Assembly: GCA_031291845.1 (NCBI GenBank) | Contig: JARLIH010000220.1 | Coordinates: 1 to 52,599, forward strand | From: Isosphaeraceae bacterium | Lineage (GTDB): Bacteria > Planctomycetota > Planctomycetia > Isosphaerales > Isosphaeraceae | Length of the DNA stretch: 52,599 nucleotides | Reading direction: 5' to 3' | Part shown: in pieces, positions 8,839 to 17,278 of the stretch | Layout: the number at the start of each line of letters is the position of its first letter | Numbering within the stretch: position 1 is the stretch's first letter | Notes under the pieces: generated by a model | The model's database searches: none | What the model was told of the DNA's origin: nothing | Seen by the model: only the letters and a program-made list of their open reading frames with translations | Translations under genes and position numbers: made by a program

Positions 8839-9453
8839 TTACGGCAATAAGTCCCTCACGGCAATGCACCCGACCTCGCGGCCATCGACGACGATTGGAA
8901 ACTCGGCCTCGACTTCGTAAACGTCGACCGTGCGATAGACCGCGGATTCACCGCGCCCGGAAGGGTTGGAGCAGACCTCCACCTGAGCCTTCTTGAGATT
9001 GGCAATCACATAAACCGGAATTCCGGCCGACGCGTAGCGCCACCATTTCGCGCCGCGGTCCTTGGCATACGACACATCGGCGACCTCGATGAGAAGAGCG
9101 ATATCCTGGGGGCGTGGTTCCCGATGCCGGTAATCTCCCAGCGCACCACGCACCACGGCGAGATCGGGCTCGGGGCGGTCATAGCGCCCGTGCACGTACG
9201 ACTTCTCCTCGCGGACGTGATAGCTTTCGGGCAGCGCGCGACGCAATCGGTCCCCGAGCCAATCGACCGCGAAATTGTGCGGATGCCTCTTCGCAAACCT
9301 GTCGACCAACAGCCCCCCCAGCAGCTCGACGTGGGCATCCTCAGGAAATACGCCCGCGTCGATCATCTTCAGAAACTGGGAGACGGTCAGGCGATAGGGA
9401 ACGATTCCGGCCTCGCCCGCCCCTTTATCGGTCGTCTTCGCCGTCGTTGCCAT
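8839..9453 (-). CDS. Uma2 family protein (DUF820, PD-(D/E)XK fold)
   Basis: 204 residues; a second copy of the family beside 8188-8802, but clearly diverged from it. The motifs are SQFLKMIDAGVFPEDAHVELL, GGLLVDRFAKRHPHN, RPEPDLAVVRG, IALLIEVADVSYAKDRGAK and YASAGIPVYVIANL. The otherwise conserved YW pair near the end is YV here. A strong ribosome-binding site (GAGGAGG) lies 5 nt before the ATG. It is the first gene of the Uma2-Uma2-GNAT run and starts 50 nt after the RND exporter stops upstream on the same strand. Function unknown. Confidence 0.87.
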   Translation of the reverse strand: MATTAKTTDKGAGEAGIVPYRLTVSQFLKMIDAGVFPEDAHVELLGGLLVDRFAKRHPHNFAVDWLGDRLRRALPESYHVREEKSYVHGRYDRPEPDLAVVRGALGDYRHREPRPQDIALLIEVADVSYAKDRGAKWWRYASAGIPVYVIANLKKAQVEVCSNPSGRGESAVYRTVDVYEVEAEFPIVVDGREVGCIAVRDLLP

Positions 9454-9503
9454 CGCGCACCTCCTCGCTTTTCCACTCTAACCGCCCAGCGCACCCGGTG
9501 CCA

Positions 9504-11894
9504 TCACGCCTCGGCCGCGACCGTCTCGCGGTCCGCGCCGGGGCCGCTCTGCCGGCTGCGAAGGCGCTCGCCCAGCGTCAGGCAGGCGGGGAGGAGGATG
9601 AGGTTGCCGAGCGTGCTCCCCGCCGTCGCGATCCCGACCATCGTGCCGAAGTTCACGAACGGAATGAACTCGCTCAGGCGGAGCGCGAGGAAGCCGACCG
9701 CGACCGCGAGACTCGACAGCAGCACGCCGGGGCCGGTGACCATGTAGCTGTCGAACAGGCGCTCGCGAAACGGCCGCACCGCGCGCTCGCGCCGGAACTG
9801 GAGGAGGCAGTGGAACGTGTCGTCGACCGACAGCCCGAGCGCGACACTCGCCACGAGGGCGGTGGCCATGTCGAGCTTGATCCCGAGCCAGCCCATCAGC
9901 CCGAGCACCAGGGCCACCGCCAGGAGCGTCGGCACGAGCGCCAGGGTCGCCAGCGCGGGTCCCCGCAGCGCGATCGCCAGCATGAGGAGGATGCCGGCGG
10001 CCGACCAGAAGAACGTCGACCACTGCGTGACGATGACCGCCTCGGTCGTGCGCGTCATCAAGTAGGAAAGACCGGTCAGATATGCGTCTGGCCCAAACGC
10101 CGCGCGGCCGTCGGCGACCGCCGTCGTGAAGATCGCGACCTTCGCCGGCGCGGGCTGTTGTTCCAGCAGCCGGACGAGCACGCGCGCCTGACCCGTCTCA
10201 GGGTTCCAGAAACCGTTCAGCAGCTCGGCCTGCGGCGAGGCCGCGATCAGCTCGAGCTTCTCGGTCAGCGTGCGCGCGAACGATGCGGGTGGGAGCGACG
10301 CGAGCCGCCCGTCGGGGTCGAGCACCGTCGCGAGCGAGAGCACGTGCGCCACCGCCTGGCTCCCGTTCCGCCGTTGCGCCAGGATCGCGAGCTCGAGATT
10401 GCGAAAGCGCTCCAGGCTCTCGGTGTCGAGCTGCTTCCCGACCGGCACGACCAGCTCGACGAGCCCGATCCCGCCCAGACGCGACTCGACGAAGTGATAG
10501 TCGCGTACGACGCGCGTCTCTGATCCAAACAAGTTAATATAATTCGACTCGTAGCGCAATCGGTACACGCCCGCCGCCAGCGGAATCACCAGGAGAACGA
10601 CGCCCACCACGATCGGCAGAGGGTGCCGGTACACCCACGCGGTGAGATGGTTCATCTGCGAAGAGACCAGTGAGCTCGAGCCGTGACGCACCGGAATTTC
10701 GAGCCGGAACGGCGGCAGCATCGCGACCGGCGACAGTGCGACGACCAGCACCGCCGCGACGAGCGTGCACGTGCCCAGGATCGCGCCGAACTGCACGATC
10801 GGCACCACGTCGCTCGTGACGAGCGCCCCGTAGCCGATCGCCCCGGTCACCGCGCACCAGAAGATCGGCGCCCAGACCGCGCGCAGCGTGGCCTGCGCGG
10901 CCTGTCGGGCGTTCGCCTCACGCCGGCGCTCGTCGCGGAAATGGATCGCCAGGTGGCTCGCCGCGGGCATCGTCAAGACGATGATCTGGGCCACCAGCGG
11001 CCCCCCCGACAACGAGAGCTTCAGGTGGAACACCGCGAGGACCGTCTCGGTCGCGAGCCAGACGACCCAGCCCGCCAGGATCGGCACGAGGGACCACCAC
11101 AGGCTCTGCGTGGCCGAGAGCGTGACCAGGCCGATGAGCAGCATTCCCACGATCGCCAGCCGGCGCCCATCGCGTTCGATGCTCGTGAACCCGTCGGCCA
11201 GGAGCACCGGCGGCCCCACGACTGCGGGCCGCCCCAGCTTGTGCTTGTCCGCGAACGCGTCGGCCCGCGCGCGGAGTGCGGCGACGGTCTGCCTTACGTC
11301 GTGATCCCCCGTCTTCCGCAAGCGGACGACGACCGCCGTCGTGGTCGCTGCGCGGTCGATCACCGTCCCCTCGAACAACGGGTGCCGCGTCAAACGCGCC
11401 TGTAACCCCGCGATCGCCTTCTCGTCCCCCGCGCGCACCAGCCCGCCGACCGTGAGGGAGTTCTTCTTCAGGTCAACGTTCTTGAGCGTCCGCTTCAACG
11501 TGCCGAGCGCGAGGTTGCGCAGGAACGCGGTCGTCTTGTCGAGCGCGAGAAGCCCATCGTCGATAACCCACAGCAGCGGCATCGCGTCGAGCGATTCCAC
11601 CCGCAGCACGCCGGCGATCTGGCCGGAGCCCACCGCCGCCGCGAGCTCGGCCACGCGATCCATGCCCCCCGGAGTGAGCAGTGCGGGGTCGTCGTAGGCA
11701 ACGAAGACGAAGTTGTCGTCACCGAACGACCGCGCGGCGGCCTGGTACTTCGCCATGTCGGGGTCATCGTCGGCGAAGAACGACTTGATCGACTGCTCGT
11801 AGCTGACGCGCTGGCCGAACCCGAGGAGGAACAGGAGCAGCAGCACGATCGCGCCGAGCGTGATGTGGCGGGCCTGGAGCAAGGCGCGGATCAC
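9504..11894 (-). CDS. RND/MMPL-family exporter (HAE3-like)
   Basis: About 796 residues with the duplicated RND plan: TM1 near the N-terminus (LGAIVLLLLFLLGFG), a large extracytoplasmic domain, TM2-6, then a second TM and soluble domain (HPLPIVVGVVLLVIPLAAG) followed by TM8-12. The segment GLSVDDTFHCLLQFRRERA is the second-half signature of the predicted exporters of the RND superfamily (hydrophobe/amphiphile efflux-3), which move lipids, hopanoids or other hydrophobic compounds. The frame is open to an ATG at 11969, but that extension is low-complexity and lacks an RBS. The GTG at 11894 has GGGAG 10 nt upstream and starts directly before TM1, so it is preferred. No adaptor protein is adjacent. 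Confidence 0.85.
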   Translation of the reverse strand: MIRALLQARHITLGAIVLLLLFLLGFGQRVSYEQSIKSFFADDDPDMAKYQAAARSFGDDNFVFVAYDDPALLTPGGMDRVAELAAAVGSGQIAGVLRVESLDAMPLLWVIDDGLLALDKTTAFLRNLALGTLKRTLKNVDLKKNSLTVGGLVRAGDEKAIAGLQARLTRHPLFEGTVIDRAATTTAVVVRLRKTGDHDVRQTVAALRARADAFADKHKLGRPAVVGPPVLLADGFTSIERDGRRLAIVGMLLIGLVTLSATQSLWWSLVPILAGWVVWLATETVLAVFHLKLSLSGGPLVAQIIVLTMPAASHLAIHFRDERRREANARQAAQATLRAVWAPIFWCAVTGAIGYGALVTSDVVPIVQFGAILGTCTLVAAVLVVALSPVAMLPPFRLEIPVRHGSSSLVSSQMNHLTAWVYRHPLPIVVGVVLLVIPLAAGVYRLRYESNYINLFGSETRVVRDYHFVESRLGGIGLVELVVPVGKQLDTESLERFRNLELAILAQRRNGSQAVAHVLSLATVLDPDGRLASLPPASFARTLTEKLELIAASPQAELLNGFWNPETGQARVLVRLLEQQPAPAKVAIFTTAVADGRAAFGPDAYLTGLSYLMTRTTEAVIVTQWSTFFWSAAGILLMLAIALRGPALATLALVPTLLAVALVLGLMGWLGIKLDMATALVASVALGLSVDDTFHCLLQFRRERAVRPFRERLFDSYMVTGPGVLLSSLAVAVGFLALRLSEFIPFVNFGTMVGIATAGSTLGNLILLPACLTLGERLRSRQSGPGADRETVAAEA

Positions 11895-12053
11895 GAGACA
11901 AACGCTCCCGGGACAAGGGGACGGGTTCGGGGCCTGCCCCGGAGAGAGGAACGAGGGCGCGACCTCCACAAACGAATGTTGTAGGCCCTATGGCCCGAGA
12001 AGTCGAGCCTTGTTCCAGGACGGTTTCGGTTTGATACAGGTGTCACGACAATG

Positions 12054-12086
12054 TGTAGGGCCGGCCATTGCCGGCCGGGGTTCTGA
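12054..12086 (+). repeat. REP-like palindrome, TGTAGGG border, copy 1
   Basis: The core GGCCGGC-CATT-GCCGGCC is a 7-bp stem with a 4-nt loop and is preceded by TGTAG. The same core with matching flanks recurs in reverse orientation at 38978-38999 and 51531-51563. This copy lies in the gap 11895-12090 between the exporter and the NRAMP-like gene; no gene was seen in that gap. Confidence 0.8.
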
Positions 12087-12090
12087 AGAG

Positions 12091-13581
12091 CTAACCCGCC
12101 AACCCCCGTACCCATGTCCAGAAGCCCGATTTACCGAGAATATCCCAAACGCTGTAAATCGCCACGACAGAGATCCCAAAGAACGCCAGCCACGTGAGGA
12201 TGTCCGTCAGGAAAGCTGGTCCAACACGCCGATCGGCGTCGCGTTGCTTGATGTAAATCGTGCCGCCGGCGATCAGCGGGAGCATGAGTCCCTGGGAGAT
12301 CCCCCCGACCTTGATGAGGAACTGGGGCTCGCGCGTGGCGTAATAGAGGCTCAAGGCACCTAGCGGATAGAGCACGCAGAAGAGCCGGATGACGCGCTCG
12401 CGGCTTTTGGGGCTGTGAAACCGATAGAGCCCGCTCAGGTTCAGGAAGTCCGCCGTGAGGCGGCTATTGGCCGCGGTGGCGACGTAGAGCGTCTTGAACA
12501 GGACGGCCCAGGCCCCCAGCAGGAAGCCGATGCGGGTCAAGGCCCGGAAGGCCTGGAGCGGCGTTCCCTCGAGCGGCTGCAGGTACATCAAGGACAGGGT
12601 CGGGATCATCTCCGGCCCCTTCGGGTTCTTCCCCTGGGGGTGGAGCACGGCGGCCCCAAGCAAGTAGAACGCGACCGTCGCGACCGTGAAGACGACCATG
12701 CTGAACCAGGCGTCGAGCTGCATGACGCGGGTCCAACCGCGCGCCCGGTGCGCCCACCCTTCGTCCTCACTGCGCGGACCCACTGCCCGCGCATAGCCTT
12801 TCTCGATGCACCAGTAGGGATACGCAAACAGCTCCGCGGCCCCCACACCCGTGATCCCGAACGCCGACAGCCCGAGGGCCATCGCCGTCGTCGGTAGAGC
12901 CAGCTTGAAGCCGCTTTCGATCTGCGCTGCACTGATGCGGAACGAGGTCCACTGGAGGATCACGACGCTCGCCACGGTAAACAGCGTCACGAGCCCAACG
13001 AGCACGGTCGTGATCTTCTCCAGACGCTTGTAGCCGCCCGAGAGCAACAGCAGGATCGCCGCAAGCGTGGTCGCGCTCGCCCAGAAGTACTCTTCGCGCG
13101 TCGCCAGAAACGTTCCCCAGGCCGGGACGATCTTGCCGGCCGTCGCCGCGATCGCGTCGGAGGCGACCGGGAAGGCCATGTGGGCGACCTGCCCCACCGT
13201 CCCCTCCATCGCGGCGATCTGGGCCTGGGTGGCGAGCGTCATGATCAGCCAGAGCCAGCACATCCACGACGCCCCCACGCGCGGGCCGGGCAAGGTATCG
13301 AACGCCGCCAGCGTCGTCTTGCCGTGCGTGATCGCGTACCGGCCGAGCTCGATTTGCACGAACACCTTGATGACACAGCTCAGCAGGATCAGCCAGAGCA
13401 GGCCGAAACCGGCGTTCGCCCCGAGGCTCGTCGTGTTGATCAGCTCTCCGGTACCGACGATCGACGCCGCCAGGATCAGCCCCGGGCCGATCTGCTGGAT
13501 CGCCTTGATCAACGAGTGTGGCGGCTCTTTGATCGCGTCCTTGGGCAGCGCGTACAGATCACTCTCAGTGGTTTCAGTCAT
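12091..13581 (-). CDS. NRAMP-like (SLC11-related) membrane transporter lacking canonical metal motifs
   Basis: 496 residues with about 11-12 TM segments. TM1 reads GPGLILAASIVGTGELINTT, which aligns with the NRAMP segment holding the DPGN motif; here it is GTGE, so the metal-liganding Asp and Asn are replaced. TM6 reads FGITGVGAAELFAYPYW where canonical NRAMP has the MPH motif, so the Met ligand is also absent. Overall similarity in these helices still supports the LeuT-fold NRAMP superfamily. Substrate unknown: it may carry another ion or solute. It is flanked by a glycosyltransferase and an RND exporter on the same strand, with no obvious shared pathway. Confidence 0.8.
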   Translation of the reverse strand: MTETTESDLYALPKDAIKEPPHSLIKAIQQIGPGLILAASIVGTGELINTTSLGANAGFGLLWLILLSCVIKVFVQIELGRYAITHGKTTLAAFDTLPGPRVGASWMCWLWLIMTLATQAQIAAMEGTVGQVAHMAFPVASDAIAATAGKIVPAWGTFLATREEYFWASATTLAAILLLLSGGYKRLEKITTVLVGLVTLFTVASVVILQWTSFRISAAQIESGFKLALPTTAMALGLSAFGITGVGAAELFAYPYWCIEKGYARAVGPRSEDEGWAHRARGWTRVMQLDAWFSMVVFTVATVAFYLLGAAVLHPQGKNPKGPEMIPTLSLMYLQPLEGTPLQAFRALTRIGFLLGAWAVLFKTLYVATAANSRLTADFLNLSGLYRFHSPKSRERVIRLFCVLYPLGALSLYYATREPQFLIKVGGISQGLMLPLIAGGTIYIKQRDADRRVGPAFLTDILTWLAFFGISVVAIYSVWDILGKSGFWTWVRGLAG

Positions 13582-13661
13582 GCGTTGTGCCGGTCCGGGA
13601 GAGGATATTGGAGGTCAGGCCAACGGGAAGACCGCCATCCTACGGACCGAACTCGCCGAAA

Positions 13662-14891
13662 TCAAAGGGCTTCCGACCAAACAGACGTTGTCGGCCGGAG
13701 TTGCCGCAGGGCGTGCGGTCCCACCCTTCCCCGGTGCGATGCAGCGACCTTCTCCAGAAACGCCAGCATTCGCGCACGGAAGAGCGGAACGGCCAGCCCC
13801 TCCGCCCGGCGGCGCCCTTCCTCCGCATCGTGCGGACGGCCATCGGCCTCCCAGGCGTTGACGGCGTCGAGCAACCCCTGGGCCGAAGGCTCGCTGTAGA
13901 CCCGGCCGACGGAGTCATCGACGTTCTCCGCCACCCCACCACGCCCCAGCGCAATCACGGGTGCCCCGCAGGCGAGGGCCTCGACCGGAACGATCCCGAA
14001 ATCCTCTTCGCCCGGGAACAGCAAGGCCCGGCAACGGCGGTAGTGATCGCGCAGGACGGCGTCGGGCTGCCAGCCGAGAAAACGCACGTTCGGACCGGCG
14101 AGCTTCTCCAGCTTCGGCCGCTCGGGCCCCTCGCCGATCACGACGAGCGGCCGCCCCAATCGCGTGCAGGCGATCACCGCATGATCGATCCGTTTATACG
14201 GCACCAGGGCCGAGACGCACAGGAAGGCGTCACCCCGCGGCATGCCGTCAGGCGTGTAGAAGTCCGTGTCCACGGGAGGGGGCACGACGTGGCTGTCCCG
14301 CCCGTAATACGCCTTGATCCGCGCGCGGACGGTTTGCGAGATGGCCACGAAATGCGTGACCCCCGCGGCCGTCGCGTGGTCCCAGTCGCGCAGGCGGTCG
14401 AGCATCAGCCCCGCGAGTGCCCTGCGCAAGGGCCGCCCGCGCCAGCCGTCGAGATAGGCGTCGCGCCCCTGCCAGGCGTAGCGCATCGGGGTAAAGCAGT
14501 AGCAGACGTGCGGCACGCCCGCCGGCACGCGCACCGCCTTCGCGACGCAGTGGCTGAGGCTGACGACGACATCGACGTCGCCGACGTCCCACGCCCGCGC
14601 CGCCAGCGGCATGAGAGGCAGCAGATTGCGGTACTGCCCGAAAATGCCCGGGACCTTCTGAAGCGGCGAAGTCCGGATCGCACGCTCTTCGATCGCCGGG
14701 CTCAACGCGCCCTTACGATGGATCAGCGTGTGGAGCGCCGCGTCGGGGAAGGCCCGGCACAGGACCTCGAGACACTTCTCGCCGCCGCGCATCCCCGTGA
14801 GCCAATCGTGCACGAGCGCTGGGCGCAGCGTCTCGTGCCCCCCGGGAGGGTCAACCCGTACGGTACGGCGAGATGGGACGCGGGCTTCCAT
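13662..14891 (-). CDS. Glycosyltransferase family 4 (GT-B fold)
   Basis: 409 residues. The N-terminal domain begins ALVHDWLTGMRGGEKCLEVL, typical of GT4 enzymes that start with the acceptor-binding Rossmann domain. The donor domain carries CVSALVPYKRIDHAV, VVIGEGPERPKLEKLA, and EDFGIVPVEALACGAPVIAL, which is the E-x7-E nucleotide-sugar motif. It probably adds a sugar to a polysaccharide or lipid precursor on the cytoplasmic side; donor and acceptor cannot be told. The frame is open to 15461, but the ATG at 14891 has AAGGAGG 5 nt upstream and begins just before the conserved domain, so the 190-residue extension is rejected. A copy of its first codons survives at 23694-23774. Confidence 0.9.
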   Translation of the reverse strand: MEARVPSRRTVRVDPPGGHETLRPALVHDWLTGMRGGEKCLEVLCRAFPDAALHTLIHRKGALSPAIEERAIRTSPLQKVPGIFGQYRNLLPLMPLAARAWDVGDVDVVVSLSHCVAKAVRVPAGVPHVCYCFTPMRYAWQGRDAYLDGWRGRPLRRALAGLMLDRLRDWDHATAAGVTHFVAISQTVRARIKAYYGRDSHVVPPPVDTDFYTPDGMPRGDAFLCVSALVPYKRIDHAVIACTRLGRPLVVIGEGPERPKLEKLAGPNVRFLGWQPDAVLRDHYRRCRALLFPGEEDFGIVPVEALACGAPVIALGRGGVAENVDDSVGRVYSEPSAQGLLDAVNAWEADGRPHDAEEGRRRAEGLAVPLFRARMLAFLEKVAASHRGRVGPHALRQLRPTTSVWSEAL

Positions 14892-16075
14892 GCCGGCCTC
14901 CTTCCAAGTCGTGGCGAACGCTACACCAGAACCCCTCTTCCGGCAAGAGCAGTGGGCCGGCAGGACGAGACGAGGTGGGTCCCTCAGCAACTCAGCGACG
15001 CGCATGTCCATCGACCCGTTTACGTCTCCCGACCCGGAAAAGGGGTCGCGCCTTTGATTCGGAGCCGGTCCGCGTCCGCAGGCTCCGCCCGACGTTTCTG
15101 GATCGATGAGCCCCCGCAAGGCCAGACGACGAGGAAGTCCACTCGTTTGCGCTTCGTGTTCGTACAAGCGTCCGCTACGCGCATGAAGCGCGTGCGACCC
15201 GTTGTTCCCTCTCCCGGTAGCGGCCCTTTGTTCCGGGTCGCCTCGACGGTCAGTCTCCGGTTGCCGATAGGGTTGTCCGATCTCCCGATTCCTCGGCCGG
15301 CCGAACGGAGCTCCGCAACCTCCGATCGCGTTCGCTGTGAACGCTCGCCAGGTGGTGCGCCGTCGCTGGTCGAGAGCCACCCGATCCGCGCGCCCCGTGT
15401 CTGCCAAAGACCCGGGCCCCCGACGTGGCGTCACCTGGAAAAATCGATGCAATTCATTCATCTAACGTAAACCCTCCAAAATCACGCACATCTCGGGCAG
15501 TGCCAGAGGTTTTTGGGGTTTTTGGTGTTTTTGGTGACGCGTCGTTGACCGCCTCGCAGGCAGCCCCTCGGAACATCGGATCACGAGCGCGCGTTCGCCG
15601 AGCCCGGCCGCGCGGGCCGAGTACGCCGCACGGCCCCGTTCGACCGAAGCATTCTCGGTCGGTCCCGCCACTTGCAGGGACTCACCGATCGCATCACTCG
15701 CCATCCGAATAGACGCTCACGAAATATCGAAAAATCCGAAAAAACCCCTGACACTTGTCCTGGATTTACGATGGACTTGCGCCACCGGTCTCGTCTCCCT
15801 CCCGCGCTCGGCCGACTCGTCTTTCGGACCGGCACCGCCTCACCGGCTCCGAGCGATTCCGACCGACGAAACGTCCACAACCGCGGGCGTCGCGCCGGCG
15901 CTGCGCGCGCCGCCCCGCGGATCGATACAAATGTACACCATGCGTCAAGGAATGTCAAGCGATTCGACGAGCTGGACAGAACGATTGCAAAGTCGATATG
16001 GCACGGATCTGGGTGGTACACCCGAAGGCTCTCGCTCTGCGGCTTTGCAATCATACAGACGAACGGGAACGGAAA
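14892..16075. other. Gene-free stretch upstream of the glycosyltransferase
   Basis: No convincing gene was found. Long open frames exist on both strands, but their translations are Arg/Pro/Ser-rich and lack domains or ribosome-binding sites. The stretch contains a MITE-like foldback (15498-15756, listed separately) and ends at the truncated recombinase. Base composition becomes more AT-rich to the right, which fits the edge of an acquired segment. Confidence 0.6.
15498..15756. mobile_element. MITE-like element with imperfect 45-bp terminal inverted repeats
   Basis: The left end (15498-15543, beginning CAGTGCCAGAGGTTTTTGGG) and the reverse complement of the right end (15712-15756, beginning AAGTGTCAGGGGTTTTTTCG) align over about 45 bases with scattered mismatches. 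Both contain runs of TTTTT separated by about 9-10 bases and end GTGAxGCGTC-like. The 170-bp interior is GC-rich with no plausible gene. This fits a small non-autonomous element or a diverged foldback; no transposase is present nearby. Confidence 0.55.
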
Positions 16076-16270
16076 CCTCTCGGCCCAGGCAAGGAAAGAC
16101 CGGACAGCGTGGTCATAGGCCCGCCGGGTGTGCCGGTTGCGGATGCTGGCGGAGAAGAACTCATCCCTGACGAAGCCTGCCGCCCCGCCGGCATTGGCGA
16201 CGATCGCCGGCCAGGCAAAGCCTCGAGCCGTTTTTCCTTCGATAACAGCCGGTAGATTGTTGCCTTCCAT
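16076..16270 (-). pseudogene. Truncated tyrosine recombinase (N-terminal core-binding domain only)
   Basis: Reading from the ATG at 16270, 65 codons give the start of a phage-type/XerC-like integrase. Residues 32-65 (FFSASIRNRHTRRAYDHAVR then SFLAWAER) are the N-terminal SAM-like DNA-binding domain. After about residue 65 the similarity stops. The frame stays open but encodes nothing integrase-like, and the catalytic domain with its R-H-R-Y residues is missing. A GGGAGGG tract 7-13 nt upstream of the ATG shows that the original translation start is intact. It is interpreted as the remnant of a lost integrative element, consistent with the foldback repeats and transferred genes to its right. 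Confidence 0.7.
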
Positions 16271-16530
16271 GCGTTTTCCCTCCCCCTCCCCACTTACAGC
16301 CTGATAGCGTTTATCTAGCACTAATCCACACCCGGTGCAAAGGCGTGCACACAGAGGAAAAGCAACTGATGAAGATTTACGCAGCGCGAAGTGCTCGGCG
16401 CCAATTAGCCGTGATTCGCAAGCTGAGCCACGCCCATTTTTATAAATCCGCAAAATCCTTAATAGGCATTGATATTGCTGGCGATTATACATTGACAGCG
16501 ATGTCCTATTTTGCGTAGATAGCCGTCGGC

Positions 16531-17079
16531 GTGCTCCCCATCGACGATAACACTTCTGCTGAAAAACTTCTTCTGTGGTTACACTCCGTGCTGTGCACTC
16601 ATCGCCGTTTCTTTTCGTATGTCTCAGCCACGATCTTGGGCACCGCTCTAGCACTTGTCGGCGGAACGCCGGCAAGGCTGATGGCCCAAGCAATGTACTG
16701 CTCCGCGACAGGCATTGCGCTCGGCACAGGCGGTCTGACGGGGTCTGCAACCCCGGATCCTGCACCCGCGACGACCTGGACATTTAATGGCCAGCACACA
16801 CTCACCTACTCGTGCTTGACCGCATCTTTTGGGACTTGCGCGGTCTGTACATATTCGGAAACATGGTATTATTCGACGTTTTGGGGCGCGTGGTACAAAA
16901 GCGCTTCGTCCACACCACTAATGCCCTCAAACGGCGGTTGTTCAGCAGGTCCGGTTACAATTGGTGTCACGTCTACCTTCCTGACCGGCGGCACGGAGTG
17001 GAGCAATAAGACCTATTGGAGCTCATTCAATCAAAGTTCTTGCGGCACAACCTACAAGGGCAACACATCACTTATCTAA
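16531..17079 (+). CDS. Hypothetical small secreted Cys-rich protein
   Basis: 182 residues from a GTG at 16531, or 163 from a GTG at 16588. The latter begins right before a signal-peptide-like segment (RRFFSYVSATILGTALALVG, cut after about ARLMAQA) and is the more likely start. The mature part is rich in Ser, Thr, Gly, Trp and Tyr and holds several Cys residues (YSCLTASFGTCAVCTYSETW, NGGCSAG, SSCGTTYKG), which suggests a small disulfide-bonded extracellular protein. No family is recognised. The gene sits in AT-richer DNA after a possible weak promoter (TTGACA at 16492) and is followed by another secreted-type gene. Confidence 0.55.
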   Translation: MLPIDDNTSAEKLLLWLHSVLCTHRRFFSYVSATILGTALALVGGTPARLMAQAMYCSATGIALGTGGLTGSATPDPAPATTWTFNGQHTLTYSCLTASFGTCAVCTYSETWYYSTFWGAWYKSASSTPLMPSNGGCSAGPVTIGVTSTFLTGGTEWSNKTYWSSFNQSSCGTTYKGNTSLI

Positions 17080-17176
17080 TATACATTCTAAATATACGTT
17101 TCGACAACTCGATGCATCACGCTCAGGCGGCCCGGAAGTAGCCGCGTTCCGACCTTCAACCAGAAGCGAGCTTTCA

Positions 17177-17278
17177 ATGCGACGTAGATTTGCGATGAAA
17201 ACCATGATCCTGGTGGTGCTCGGAGCAACGTCCTTTAGCCGTGACGTCCATGCTACTGTCACGTGCAAGGCGGGTTAA
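17177..17278 (+). other. Orphan signal-peptide ORF, probable 5' part of a frameshifted gene
   Basis: ATG at 17177 encodes MRRRFAMKTMILVVLGATSF followed by 13 residues and a TAA. This is a textbook Sec signal peptide with nothing attached. The following ORF (17241-17756), one base out of frame, has a mature-looking start (AAQAQQQPSL) but no signal of its own. A single-base indel between about 17235 and 17280 would join them. Confidence 0.5.

Noticed and set aside
8188..9453. The paired Uma2 genes as a toxin-antitoxin system
   Set aside because: Both are the same family and similar in size, and neither has an antitoxin-like DNA-binding domain.
14892..15461. N-terminal extension of the glycosyltransferase by 190 residues
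   Set aside because: A strong ribosome-binding site and the conserved domain start lie at 14891; the extension is Arg/Gly/Pro-rich without features.
15498..15543. TTTTTGG-rich direct repeat as a telomere-like or tandem repeat tract
   Set aside because: Only about three irregular units, and it is better explained as one end of the inverted pair with 15712-15756.
15581..16783. A 400-residue open frame on the minus strand
   Set aside because: Only 65 codons inside it (from the ATG at 16270) resemble a protein family, the recombinase N-terminus. The rest has no domain, and the first 170 codons upstream of that ATG lack coding character.
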